This document shows positions 51,706 through 59,814 of a stretch of 64,000 bases of DNA, piece by piece. A model generated the notes under the pieces. That model searched no databases. It worked only from the letters and a program-made list of their open reading frames with translations, and was not told the origin of the DNA. Positions within the stretch are counted from its first letter, which is position 1. Each line of letters begins with the position of its first letter. This DNA is from Pseudoxanthomonas sp. Lineage in GTDB: Bacteria > Pseudomonadota > Gammaproteobacteria > Xanthomonadales > Xanthomonadaceae. The stretch covers positions 157,882 to 221,881 of the forward strand of contig NZ_PKDG01000009.1 in the NCBI RefSeq assembly GCF_002863005.1, given 5' to 3'. Position numbers and translations under genes: made by a program.

Positions 51706-53334
51706 TCACCCCAGGCTGCGCGCCGTATTGATGATGTTGATGCCGTTGAAGCGCGTGGTGGCCGAGCCGTGCGACACGGCCGATACCTGGCTGGGCTGGC
51801 CCTTGCCGTCGAAGAACGAACCGCCAAGGCGGAAATCGCGCGCGTCGCAGATCGCGGTGCAGGCGTTCCAGAACTCCGGCGTACGGATCTGGTAGGCCGC
51901 ATCCTCGACCTGGCGCGTGACCTGGCCGTCCTTGATCTCGAAGTAGAGCTGCCCGCCGAACTGCGCGTTGTAGCGCTGCTGGTCGATCGAGTACGAGCCG
52001 CGGCCGTGGATGTACAGCCCGTTCTCCACGTCCTTCACCATCTCGGCCACCGTCAGCGGCGTCTTGCCCGGCGCCAGCGACACGTTGGCCATGCGCTGGA
52101 ACTGCACGCTGCTCCAGGAATCGGCGTAACTGCAGCCGTGCGACGCGTCCTCGCCGAGGATATGCACCTCGTCGCGCGTGGCCTGGTAGTTGACCAGCAC
52201 GCCGTCCTTCACCAGGTCCCAGCGGCGCGTCTTCACGCCTTCGTCGTCGTAGCCCACCGCACCGAGGCTGCGCGGTTCGGTCTTGTCGGCGGTGAAATTG
52301 ACGATCGGACTGCCCCACTGGAAGCGCTGCTCGCGCTTGTCCAGCGTGGCGAAACTGGTACCGGCGTAGTTGGCTTCGTAGCCGAGCACGCGGTCCAGCT
52401 CCAGCGGATGGCCGACGTTCTCGTGGATGGTCAGGAACAGGTTGGACGGGTCCAGCACCAGGTCGTACTTGCCGGGCTTTACCGACGGCGCGGTCAGCTT
52501 GGCCCGCGCCTGCTTCGCCGCGGCCACGATGTCTTCGCGCAGGTCGTACGACGCGCCATAGGCCACCACGCCGCCCGGCAGCGCGAATCTGTCGGCCGGG
52601 TTCGCATCAAGGTACTCGTAGCCCATGCCCATCGGGGCAGAGAGTCCATCACGCGTCTTGAACTTGCCGGTCGCCTTGTCCACCACCGTCACCGTGAAGG
52701 GCACCCAGATGCGGTGCACGTCCTGGTCGATCCAGGATCCGTCGGTGCTGGCGAAATACTTCTGCTCGTTGATGACGAACATCCGCGACGCCGCGAAGCT
52801 GGCGCCGGCAGCGAGCGCGGTGGCATTCGCGTCCAGCAGCAGCTCTACCTTCTCCTTCACCGGCACCGCCATCGCGTTCTTCACGATCGGCGTGCGCCAG
52901 CTCACCTCACCGGCGCCTTTCAACGGCGCCAGCTGCACGGGCTTGCCCTGGATGCGCGCATTCGCGCGCGCGATCGCCACGGCCTGGCGCGCGGCGGCGG
53001 CCACGCCGTCGGGTGTCTGGTCGTTCGTCGCCGCGAAGCCCCACGCGCCCTGCGCGATCACGCGCACGCCGATGCCAGAGGATTCGGTGTTCACCACGTT
53101 CTGCACCTTGTCCTCGCGGGTGATCAGCGACTGCCGCAGGTAGCGGCCGACGCGCACGTCGCAGTAGCTCGCACCCGCCGCGGTCGCGGCCGAGAGTGCG
53201 GCTTCGGCGAGGCGCTTCTTCTTCGCCACGTCGCCGGGTTCCAGCAGCGCTTCGGCCGCGATGACGCGCGTACCGGGCAAGGCCAGTCCGGCAAGGGTCA
53301 GTCCGCCCAGGGCGAGGAAGTCGCGTCGTTGCAT
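51706..53334 (-). CDS. TldD-like metalloprotease with Tat signal, copy 2
   Basis: 542 residues. A Tat signal QRRDFLALGGLTLAGLALP is present, cut near IAAE. The metal motif is HENVGH (304-309), with Asn in place of the Ser of copy 1, and the C-terminal motif is again FFDGKGQ. Long stretches match copy 1 almost word for word (SVKPGKYDLVLDPS, VLGYEANYAGTSFATLDKRE), showing a tandem duplication. Both encode the first genes of the minus-strand cluster. Confidence 0.88.
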   Translation of the reverse strand: MQRRDFLALGGLTLAGLALPGTRVIAAEALLEPGDVAKKKRLAEAALSAATAAGASYCDVRVGRYLRQSLITREDKVQNVVNTESSGIGVRVIAQGAWGFAATNDQTPDGVAAAARQAVAIARANARIQGKPVQLAPLKGAGEVSWRTPIVKNAMAVPVKEKVELLLDANATALAAGASFAASRMFVINEQKYFASTDGSWIDQDVHRIWVPFTVTVVDKATGKFKTRDGLSAPMGMGYEYLDANPADRFALPGGVVAYGASYDLREDIVAAAKQARAKLTAPSVKPGKYDLVLDPSNLFLTIHENVGHPLELDRVLGYEANYAGTSFATLDKREQRFQWGSPIVNFTADKTEPRSLGAVGYDDEGVKTRRWDLVKDGVLVNYQATRDEVHILGEDASHGCSYADSWSSVQFQRMANVSLAPGKTPLTVAEMVKDVENGLYIHGRGSYSIDQQRYNAQFGGQLYFEIKDGQVTRQVEDAAYQIRTPEFWNACTAICDARDFRLGGSFFDGKGQPSQVSAVSHGSATTRFNGINIINTARSLG

Positions 53335-53363
53335 CGATCGGGTCCGGAAACGGCAGCCTCCGG

Positions 53364-53392
53364 ACTGTCGTCGGCACGCATCGCAGCGTCAA
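53364..53392 (-). promoter_or_regulatory. Predicted sigma-70 promoter of TldD copy 2
   Basis: On the minus strand, TTGACG (53392-53387) and GACAGT (53369-53364) are 17 bases apart. The CACTTGACGCTG -35 context is shared with copy 1, so the promoter seems to have been duplicated with the gene. Confidence 0.4.
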
Positions 53393-53459
53393 GTGACGGC
53401 GGTCATGACGCCGTGACGTGGTGCACAATGGGCCTCATCCCGTACAGGAATCGACCCGC

Positions 53460-54290
53460 ATGAAATCCCGCCCGGTCGCACGGCTCGAGAACGACGACGA
53501 ACAGCCCCGCCTCGCGGTGCTGATCGATGCCGACAACGCCCAGCCGGCCGTCATCGAGGGCCTGCTCGCGGAGACGGCCAAGTACGGTGTGGCCAGCGTG
53601 AAGCGCATCTACGGCGATTTCACCAGCACGCGCATGACCCAATGGAAGCAGGCGCTGCTGAAGCACTCGATCAATCCGGTGCAGCAGTTCGCCTACACCA
53701 GTGGCAAGAACGCCACCGACAGCTCGCTGATCATCGATGCGATGGACCTGATGTACACCCGGCGCTTCGACGGCGTGTGCCTGGTCTCGAGCGACAGCGA
53801 CTTCACCCGCCTGGCCCAGCGTCTGCGCGAGGAAGGCCTGACGGTATACGGCTTCGGCGAGCGCAAGACGCCGGATGCGTTCGTGCAGGCCTGCGACAAG
53901 TTCATCTACGTCGAGGTGCTGCGCAGCGAAGCCCCCGCGCCGCCATCACCATCGCCACAGAAGCAGGCGAAGAAGACCGCCAGGCCGGCGACCAGGAAGC
54001 CGGCGACGCAGGCCGAACCTGCGGCCGCACCCGTCGTCGAGCAGCGCAAGCACGAGTCGCTGCCGCTGCAGTTGATCCGCCAGGCGATCGAAGACGCGAG
54101 CGATGACCAGGGATGGGCCTTCCTGGGCAGCGTGGGCAGCTATCTCAACAAGGTGCGCCCCGATTTCGACACGCGGCTTTACGGCCACAAGAAGCTCAGC
54201 GACCTGATGAAGGCGCATCCGCGCCACTTCACCGTCGAGGAGCGGGCGGGCGAGGGCGGTGCGAAGCGCTTCTATGTGCGGGCCGCGTAG
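53460..54290 (+). CDS. NYN-domain protein with C-terminal OST-HTH/LOTUS-like domain
   Basis: 276 residues. The NYN (PIN-like) domain occupies about residues 18-150 with AVLIDADNAQPA, then DSSLIIDAMDLMYTRRFDG and VSSDSDFTRLAQRLRE, giving the four acidic sites for metal. A basic Pro/Lys/Ala linker (about 160-195) precedes an OST-HTH domain (about 205-270, ending in RHFTVEERAGEGGAKRFYV). This LabA/MARF1-like combination suggests an RNase. The ATG at 53460 is chosen. The stop TAG (54288-54290) begins a family-B REP. Confidence 0.87.
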   Translation: MKSRPVARLENDDEQPRLAVLIDADNAQPAVIEGLLAETAKYGVASVKRIYGDFTSTRMTQWKQALLKHSINPVQQFAYTSGKNATDSSLIIDAMDLMYTRRFDGVCLVSSDSDFTRLAQRLREEGLTVYGFGERKTPDAFVQACDKFIYVEVLRSEAPAPPSPSPQKQAKKTARPATRKPATQAEPAAAPVVEQRKHESLPLQLIRQAIEDASDDQGWAFLGSVGSYLNKVRPDFDTRLYGHKKLSDLMKAHPRHFTVEERAGEGGAKRFYVRAA

Positions 54291-54357
54291 CGTGCGCCAT
54301 ACGCACGACGTCAGGACGCTTCCGGCTACGGCGGCTCGTGCGCGTGGCGCACGCTAC
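54287..54357. repeat. REP hairpin pair, family B
   Basis: The left arm 54287-54309 (GTAGCGTGCGCCATACGCAC) and right arm 54337-54357 are reverse complements with a mismatch. The left GTAG contains the stop of the NYN gene. The right arm ends six bases before the DUF938 start. Confidence 0.8.
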
Positions 54358-54362
54358 GTGGC

Positions 54363-54962
54363 ATGACCAAACCTTTCGCGCCGTCCTGCGAACGCAACCG
54401 GGACCCGATCCTGTCGGTGTTGCAGCGCCACCTTGCAGACACCCGTCGCGTGCTCGAGATCGGCAGCGGTACCGGCCAGCACGCGGTGCATTTCGCCGCC
54501 GCGATGCCCTGGCTGGCATGGCAGGGCAGTGATCGCGCGGAAAACCTGGCCGGCATCGGGGCATGGTTGGACGACGCGGCGTTGCCGAACACGCCGCCTG
54601 CCTTCGAACTCGACGTCGACGGGCCGTGGCCCGACGCCGGCTTCGATGCGGTCTTCACCGCCAACAGCCTGCACATCATGGGCTGGCCGCAGGTCGAGGC
54701 CTTCTTCGCCGGCGTCGGCAAGGTGCTGGAGGCGAACGGCCTGCTGATCGTCTACGGGCCTTTCAACTATGTCGGCGAGTTCACCAGCGACAGCAACCGC
54801 GCGTTCGAGCAATGGCTGAAGGACCGCGATCCCGCCTCGGGCATCCGCGATTTCGAGGCCATCGACGCACTCGCGCGTCGCATCGGCCTGTCGCTGGTCG
54901 AGGACAACCCCATGCCGGCCAACAACCGCTGCCTGGTCTGGCGACGGCGGAGATTCTTGTAG
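54363..54962 (+). CDS. DUF938 class I methyltransferase
   Basis: 199 residues. SAM motif I is RVLEIGSGTGQHAVHFA, motif II is GFDAVFTANSLHIMGWPQV, and LIVYGPFNYVGEFTSDSN follows as in DUF938. The N-terminal KPFAPSCERNRDPIL is diagnostic for the family. The substrate is unknown. The ATG at 54363 follows a REP arm closely, leaving no clear ribosome-binding site. The TAG stop is in a GTAG head of another REP. Confidence 0.85.
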   Translation: MTKPFAPSCERNRDPILSVLQRHLADTRRVLEIGSGTGQHAVHFAAAMPWLAWQGSDRAENLAGIGAWLDDAALPNTPPAFELDVDGPWPDAGFDAVFTANSLHIMGWPQVEAFFAGVGKVLEANGLLIVYGPFNYVGEFTSDSNRAFEQWLKDRDPASGIRDFEAIDALARRIGLSLVEDNPMPANNRCLVWRRRRFL

Positions 54963-55130
54963 GAGCGACGTGAGTCGCGACCGTGGATCGAAAGCATTCG
55001 TTCGACACGGATCAGGGCGAGAACAGCGGATCAGAAACGAATGTCTGATGTGCTTTATCCGCACTTATCCGCCGTGATCCGTGCCGAAAGGTTTCTACAC
55101 GGCAGCGTTCGCGACTCACGTCGCTCCCAC
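54959..55130. repeat. REP hairpin pair, family A, with spacer
   Basis: The left arm 54959-54981 (GTAGGAGCGACGTGAGTCGC) and right arm 55108-55130 are reverse complements. The 126-base spacer has no gene, only AT-richer DNA with loose GGATCAG/TTATCCG repeats. Confidence 0.8.
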
Positions 55131-55153
55131 AGCGATTGAGCGAATTCATGTGC

Positions 55154-55224
55154 GTAGCGTGCGCCATGCGCACGACCACGAGTTACCGGAAGGATCATGA
55201 GGTCGTGCGCATGGCGCACGCTAC
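55154..55224. repeat. REP hairpin pair, family B, perfect
   Basis: The left arm 55154-55176 and right arm 55202-55224 are exact 23-base reverse complements beginning GTAGCGTGCGCCATGCGCAC. It abuts the terminator at 55225. Confidence 0.85.
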
Positions 55225-55252
55225 AAGAAACCCCGCCGAAGCGGGGTTTCTT
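55225..55252 (-). terminator. Terminator hairpin of the indolepyruvate oxidoreductase gene
   Basis: A perfect 12-base stem (55225-55236 with 55241-55252) and the tetraloop CGAA, one base past the stop at 55254. On the minus strand it ends GGGGTTTCTTG. Confidence 0.75.
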
Positions 55253-55253
55253 G

Positions 55254-58200
55254 CTACGCGGCCTGCACGATATGCAGCGACTTCGGGTTGCGCCACAGGC
55301 CGAGCAGTTCCGCCTCGCGCGCCTTGGCCGCGTGCAAGTGCTTCTCCTTGACGTGACCGTAGCCGCGGATGTGCTCCGGGATGCTGGCGATCTCCACGGC
55401 CAGCCCCAGGCGGTCGGCATCCAGCGCGCCCAGCAGTTCGTCCACCGTCCTCGCGTAGTCGGCGATCAGCTGTCGCTCGCCCTTGCGCTCTTCGGTGTAG
55501 CCGAACACGTCGAAGGTGCCGCCGCGCAGGAAGCGCAGCTTCGCCAGCAGGCCGAATGCCTTGAACATCCAGGGGCCGTACTCCTTCTTCATCAGGCGGC
55601 CGTGCGCATCCTTCTTGGCGAACAGCGGCGGTGCCAGGTGGAAGTGCACCTCGTAGTCGCCATCGAACTGTTGCTGCAGGCGTCGCTGGAAGTCGCCGCT
55701 GGTGTACAGGCGCGCGACTTCGTATTCGTCCTTGTAGGCCATCAGCTTGAAGAAATAGCGGGCCACCGCCTCGGTCAATGCGGTCGAACCCGGCGCCTTG
55801 ATGTTCTCGGCGGAGCGGACCTTCGCCACCAGGTCGGCGTAGCGGTTCGCGTAGGCGGCATCCTGGTACTCGGTGAGGAACGCCGAACGCCGGGCGATCA
55901 GCTCGTCCAGCGAGCGCGACAGGCGCAGGTCGTCGAGCGGCAGGAATGCGACGTTGTCGCCGCTGCCGGTAGCGCCTTCCGGCAGACCGCGCAGTTCGCT
56001 TTCGTTGCCCGGATTGCGGGGTGCGCTGTTGGCGCCCCATTCGCTGCTTTCCCATTCGCCCGGGGGAAGGATCTGCAGCGCCCCCGGCGTGCGCTCGCTT
56101 TCGGTCTGCGTGTTGCGGATCAGGCCGGCGGCTTCCTGCACGGCCTGCGGATTCACCACGGCCAGGCGGCCCCACGCGAAGGCGGTCTTGTTCATCTCGA
56201 TCGCGGCGCCGTTGAGCTCCACCGCGCGCATGATGGCCTCGAACGAGATCGGCACGAGGCCCTGCTGCCAGGCGTAGCCCAGCATGAAGAGGTTGCTGCC
56301 GATCGCGTCGCCGATCAGCGCGGTGGCGATCTGGGTGGCATCCACCAGCATCGGCTCGCGGCCGCCGAGGGCGACCTTCACGCCCGCGATGATGTCGGCG
56401 GCCGGGAACTGCATGTCCGGATGCGTGGTGAACGTGCCCGGCATCGCTTCGTAGGTGTTCAGCACCACCTGCGAGCGCTCGCCGCGCACCTTCGACAGCA
56501 CCCAGTAGTCGTTGACCACCACCATGTCGCAGCCCAGCACCAGGTCGGCCTCGCCCGCGGCGATGCGCACGGCGTGGATGTCCTCCGGGGTGCGCGCGAT
56601 GCGGATGTGCGTGGTCACCGCGCCGCCCTTCTGCGCCAAGCCGGTCTGGTCCAGGACGCTGGCGCCCTTGCCTTCCAGGTGGCCGGCCATGCCGAGCAGC
56701 GCGCCGATGGTCACAACGCCGGTGCCGCCGACGCCGGTGATCAGGATGTTCCAGGGCTGGTCGAGGTCGGACTTGAACGCCGGCGCCGGCAGCGCGGCCA
56801 GCAGGTCGGCGGCATTCGCTTTCTTGCCCTTGCGCGGCGTGCCACCGTGCACGGTGACGAAGCTGGGGCAGAAGCCGTCGACGCAGCGGAAGTCCTTGTT
56901 GCAGTTCGACTGGTCGATCTCGCGCTTGCGGCCGAACTCGGTTTCCTTCGGCAGCACCGACACGCAGAAGCTCTTCACGCCGCAGTCGCCGCAGCCTTCG
57001 CAGACCAGCGTGTTGACCATCGTGCGCTTGGCAGGGTCCGGCAGCTTGCCGCGCTTGCGGCGGCGGCGCTTCTCGGTGGCACAGACCTGGTCGTAGATCA
57101 GGATGGAGACACCCTTCACCTCGCGCAGGCGGCGCTGCACGTCGTCCAGTTCCTTGCGGTCGAAGAACTCGACGCCCGACGGGAAGATCTCGCGCTTGCT
57201 CCACTTGCCGACTTCATCGCTGACCACGACGATCGTATCGACGCCCTCGGACCGCATCATGTGCGCGATCTGCGGCACCGACAGCGTGCCGTCCACCGGC
57301 TGGCCGCCGGTCATCGCCACCGCGTCGTTGTAGAGGATCTTGTAGGTGATGTTCACCCCGGTGGCGACCGACTGGCGCACCGCCAGCGAACCGGAGTGGA
57401 AGAACGTGCCGTCGCCGAGGTTCTGGAACACGTGCTCGGTCTCGGTGAACGGTGCCTGCCCGGACCACGTCACGCCTTCGCCGCCCATGTGGGTGAAGGT
57501 GTCGGTGTCGCGGTCCATCCATGTGACCATGTAGTGGCAGCCGATGCCGCCGAGCGCGCGCGAGCCTTCCGGCACCACCGTCGAGGTGTTGTGCGGGCAG
57601 CCGGAGCAGTAGTGCGGCACGCGCGGGAAGTTGGCGCGCGGCAGCGCCATCTCGGCTTCCTTCTCTTCCATCCAGCGCAGGCGCTGCTCGATGGACTCCG
57701 TCGTGAAGAAGCGCTGGATGCGCTTGCCGATCACGCCGGCGATGGTGGCCGGGGTCAGCTCGCCGGTGGACGGCAGGATCCATTCGCCGCCTTCGTCGTA
57801 CTTGCCGACGATGGACGGACGCGTACCGGCGCTGGCCGGCCAGTTGTAGAAGTATTCCTTCATCTGCCGCTCGATGAAGGCGCGCTTCTCCTCCACCACG
57901 ACGATGTCTTCCAGCCCCTTCGCGAATTCGGTGATGCCCACCGGCTCCAGCGGCCAGGTCATGCCCACCTTGTAGACGCGGATGCCGATGTCGGCGCAGG
58001 CCTGTTCGTCCAGGCCCAGGTATTCCAGCGCCTGCAGCACGTCCAGATAGCTCTTGCCGGTGGTGACGATGCCGAGGCGTGCGCGCGGCGAGTCCAGCAC
58101 GATGCGGTCCACCTTGTTGGCCCGTGCGAAGGCCTGTGCCGCAGCGACCGCGTACTTGTGCAGGCGCATCTCCTGGTCCAGCGGCGGATTCGGCCAGCGG

Positions 58201-58964
58201 ATGTTGAGGCCGCCAGCGGGCATGGCGAAGTCTTCCGGCAGCAGGATCTCGCGCGCGAACGGATCCACCTGCACCGAGGCCGACGATTCCACCGTCTCGG
58301 CGATCGTCTTGAAGCCGATCCAGCGGCCCGTGTAGCGGCTCATCGCCCAGCCCACCAAGCCCAGGTCCAGGATGTCCTGCACGCCGGCCGGGTTCAGCAC
58401 CGGCATCATCGCGCTGACGAACTCGTCTTCCGAGCCGTGCGGCAGCGTCGAGCTGCGGCAGTTGTGGTCGTCCGCGGCCAGCGCCAGCACGCCGCCGAAC
58501 TTCGAGGTGCCCGCGGCATTGCCGTGCTTGAACACGTCGCCGCAGCGGTCCACGCCGGGGCCCTTGCCGTACCACATGGCATACACGCCATCGACCTTGG
58601 CGCCCGGGAACAGGTTGGTCTGCTGCGTGCCCCACACCATCGTGGCGCCGAGGTCCTCGTTCAAACCCGGGGTGAATTTCACGCCCGCGGATTCGAGGTG
58701 CTTGCGCGCGCGCCACAGCTCCAGGTCGAAGCCGCCCAGCGGCGAGCCGCGGTAGCCGCTGATGAAGCCGGCGGTGTTGAGGCCCGCGGCCTGGTCGCGC
58801 AGCCGCTGCATCAGCGGCAGGCGGACCAGTGCCTGCACGCCGCTCAGGTAGATGCGCCCGTCGGTGCGCGTGTACTTGTGTTCCAGCGTGTAGTCGCTGT
58901 CGATCGCCCCGAGCTGCGGCAGGTTGGCGGACGAGGGCGAAGTCAGTTCGGCGGTGCTGGTCAT
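55254..58964 (-). CDS. Indolepyruvate ferredoxin oxidoreductase family protein (IorA-IorB fusion)
   Basis: 1236 residues. The N-terminal half contains the pyrimidine-binding and TPP-binding domains (SGYRGSPLGGFDLEL, SGCPHNTSTVVPEGSRALGG). A short Fe-S region follows near 650-705 (CEGCGDCG, then CVDGFCPSF). A gamma-like domain (LITGVGGTGVVTIGALLGMA) and a long C-terminal domain (ASIPEHIRGYGHVKEKHL) complete it. The family oxidatively decarboxylates aryl or branched 2-oxoacids to acyl-CoA with ferredoxin. The start MTSTAELTS at 58964 is chosen. Long in-frame extension upstream is unlikely because it crosses the promoter region. Confidence 0.9.
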   Translation of the reverse strand: MTSTAELTSPSSANLPQLGAIDSDYTLEHKYTRTDGRIYLSGVQALVRLPLMQRLRDQAAGLNTAGFISGYRGSPLGGFDLELWRARKHLESAGVKFTPGLNEDLGATMVWGTQQTNLFPGAKVDGVYAMWYGKGPGVDRCGDVFKHGNAAGTSKFGGVLALAADDHNCRSSTLPHGSEDEFVSAMMPVLNPAGVQDILDLGLVGWAMSRYTGRWIGFKTIAETVESSASVQVDPFAREILLPEDFAMPAGGLNIRWPNPPLDQEMRLHKYAVAAAQAFARANKVDRIVLDSPRARLGIVTTGKSYLDVLQALEYLGLDEQACADIGIRVYKVGMTWPLEPVGITEFAKGLEDIVVVEEKRAFIERQMKEYFYNWPASAGTRPSIVGKYDEGGEWILPSTGELTPATIAGVIGKRIQRFFTTESIEQRLRWMEEKEAEMALPRANFPRVPHYCSGCPHNTSTVVPEGSRALGGIGCHYMVTWMDRDTDTFTHMGGEGVTWSGQAPFTETEHVFQNLGDGTFFHSGSLAVRQSVATGVNITYKILYNDAVAMTGGQPVDGTLSVPQIAHMMRSEGVDTIVVVSDEVGKWSKREIFPSGVEFFDRKELDDVQRRLREVKGVSILIYDQVCATEKRRRRKRGKLPDPAKRTMVNTLVCEGCGDCGVKSFCVSVLPKETEFGRKREIDQSNCNKDFRCVDGFCPSFVTVHGGTPRKGKKANAADLLAALPAPAFKSDLDQPWNILITGVGGTGVVTIGALLGMAGHLEGKGASVLDQTGLAQKGGAVTTHIRIARTPEDIHAVRIAAGEADLVLGCDMVVVNDYWVLSKVRGERSQVVLNTYEAMPGTFTTHPDMQFPAADIIAGVKVALGGREPMLVDATQIATALIGDAIGSNLFMLGYAWQQGLVPISFEAIMRAVELNGAAIEMNKTAFAWGRLAVVNPQAVQEAAGLIRNTQTESERTPGALQILPPGEWESSEWGANSAPRNPGNESELRGLPEGATGSGDNVAFLPLDDLRLSRSLDELIARRSAFLTEYQDAAYANRYADLVAKVRSAENIKAPGSTALTEAVARYFFKLMAYKDEYEVARLYTSGDFQRRLQQQFDGDYEVHFHLAPPLFAKKDAHGRLMKKEYGPWMFKAFGLLAKLRFLRGGTFDVFGYTEERKGERQLIADYARTVDELLGALDADRLGLAVEIASIPEHIRGYGHVKEKHLHAAKAREAELLGLWRNPKSLHIVQAA

Positions 58965-59042
58965 GGCGGGCCCGTGAAAGCGGCTGGCGGGGCCCGAAAT
59001 CCCCTCGGGCGTGAAGGCGCGCATTGTAACAGCGGCCTTTTC

Positions 59043-59058
59043 TGTGACGTGGGTCACT
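59043..59058. promoter_or_regulatory. Clp/CRP-type binding site
   Basis: TGTGA-CGTGGG-TCACT matches TGTGA-N6-TCACA with one change. It lies in the 160-base gap between the divergent indolepyruvate oxidoreductase and the TPR-like gene at 59125. Xanthomonad Clp uses this consensus. Confidence 0.55.
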
Positions 59059-59124
59059 TCGTCGTTGTGCGTTGCAGCGGTTACGATGGGGTTCGGGGAA
59101 ACATCAAGTGTCAGGGGAACGTAC

Positions 59125-59757
59125 GTGAAATCCGGTAAATACTTGCTGCTGGCCGCCGTGCTGGCATCCATGGCCTTGTCCGCGCACGCGCAGAACGTGC
59201 CGAAGCCCAAGGAGTTCTACTTCGACGAAGACAAGTCGACGGCCAGGCAGATCGTCGTGGTCCCCGGCGAAGGCGAGGCGCAGGTGCAGGCGCTGGTCCG
59301 CGAGCGCGAACGCGGGCGGCGCCATATCGAGGCGACGGCGCAGCTCGCGCACATCGCCGCCAGTGAAGGGCGGACAGAGCTGGCGGGACAGCTCTATCAG
59401 CAGACCGTTGCCGCGACCGAGGCCAAGGGCACGGTAGGCCGGGCCGTCCGCTGGAACTATGCGTGGGACCTGTACCGGGCGGGCCAGTTCGAGCCGGCGT
59501 TGGTGCAGTGGTCCGAGATCGTCACGGCCTACGGCTCGCCTTCCTGGGCGCCCCCGACGCTGGCGCTGGTCCTGTGGCGGCTCGACCGCAAGCAGGAGGC
59601 CGTCGCATGGTTCGGCGCCGCCGTGCGCACCGAGCCCAGCGTATGGGTCGATGCGCGCAACTTCGCGACGCAGTTGCCCGACTGGCGACAGGAAGACCGC
59701 GACACCCTGGCGGAAGTGCTCGGCGCCTGGCAGGCGAATCCGCCGGTCTGGCCGTAG
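59125..59757 (+). CDS. Exported TPR-like protein
   Basis: 210 residues from a GTG start at 59125 (AGGGGA six bases upstream). A cleavable signal (KYLLLAAVLASMALSAHAQ) is followed by about three helical repeats (HIEATAQLAHIAASEGRTEL, RAGQFEPALVQWSEIVTAYG, LALVLWRLDRKQEAVAWF) of TPR type. It likely acts as a periplasmic scaffold. Next gene (ggt) is 57 bases downstream on the same strand. Confidence 0.75.
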   Translation: MKSGKYLLLAAVLASMALSAHAQNVPKPKEFYFDEDKSTARQIVVVPGEGEAQVQALVRERERGRRHIEATAQLAHIAASEGRTELAGQLYQQTVAATEAKGTVGRAVRWNYAWDLYRAGQFEPALVQWSEIVTAYGSPSWAPPTLALVLWRLDRKQEAVAWFGAAVRTEPSVWVDARNFATQLPDWRQEDRDTLAEVLGAWQANPPVWP

Positions 59758-59814
59758 TCCAGCGCGTAAGATCGGCGGGTGAAGGTGCGCACCGCGCACC
59801 ATCCTCCTCCCCTG

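Noticed and set aside
55197..59138. A 1313-codon open frame on the plus strand opposite the indolepyruvate oxidoreductase gene
   Set aside because: It is an antisense shadow typical of high-GC DNA: Arg/His/Ala/Gly/Leu-rich with no domain, and the minus strand has a full-length enzyme with recognisable motifs.
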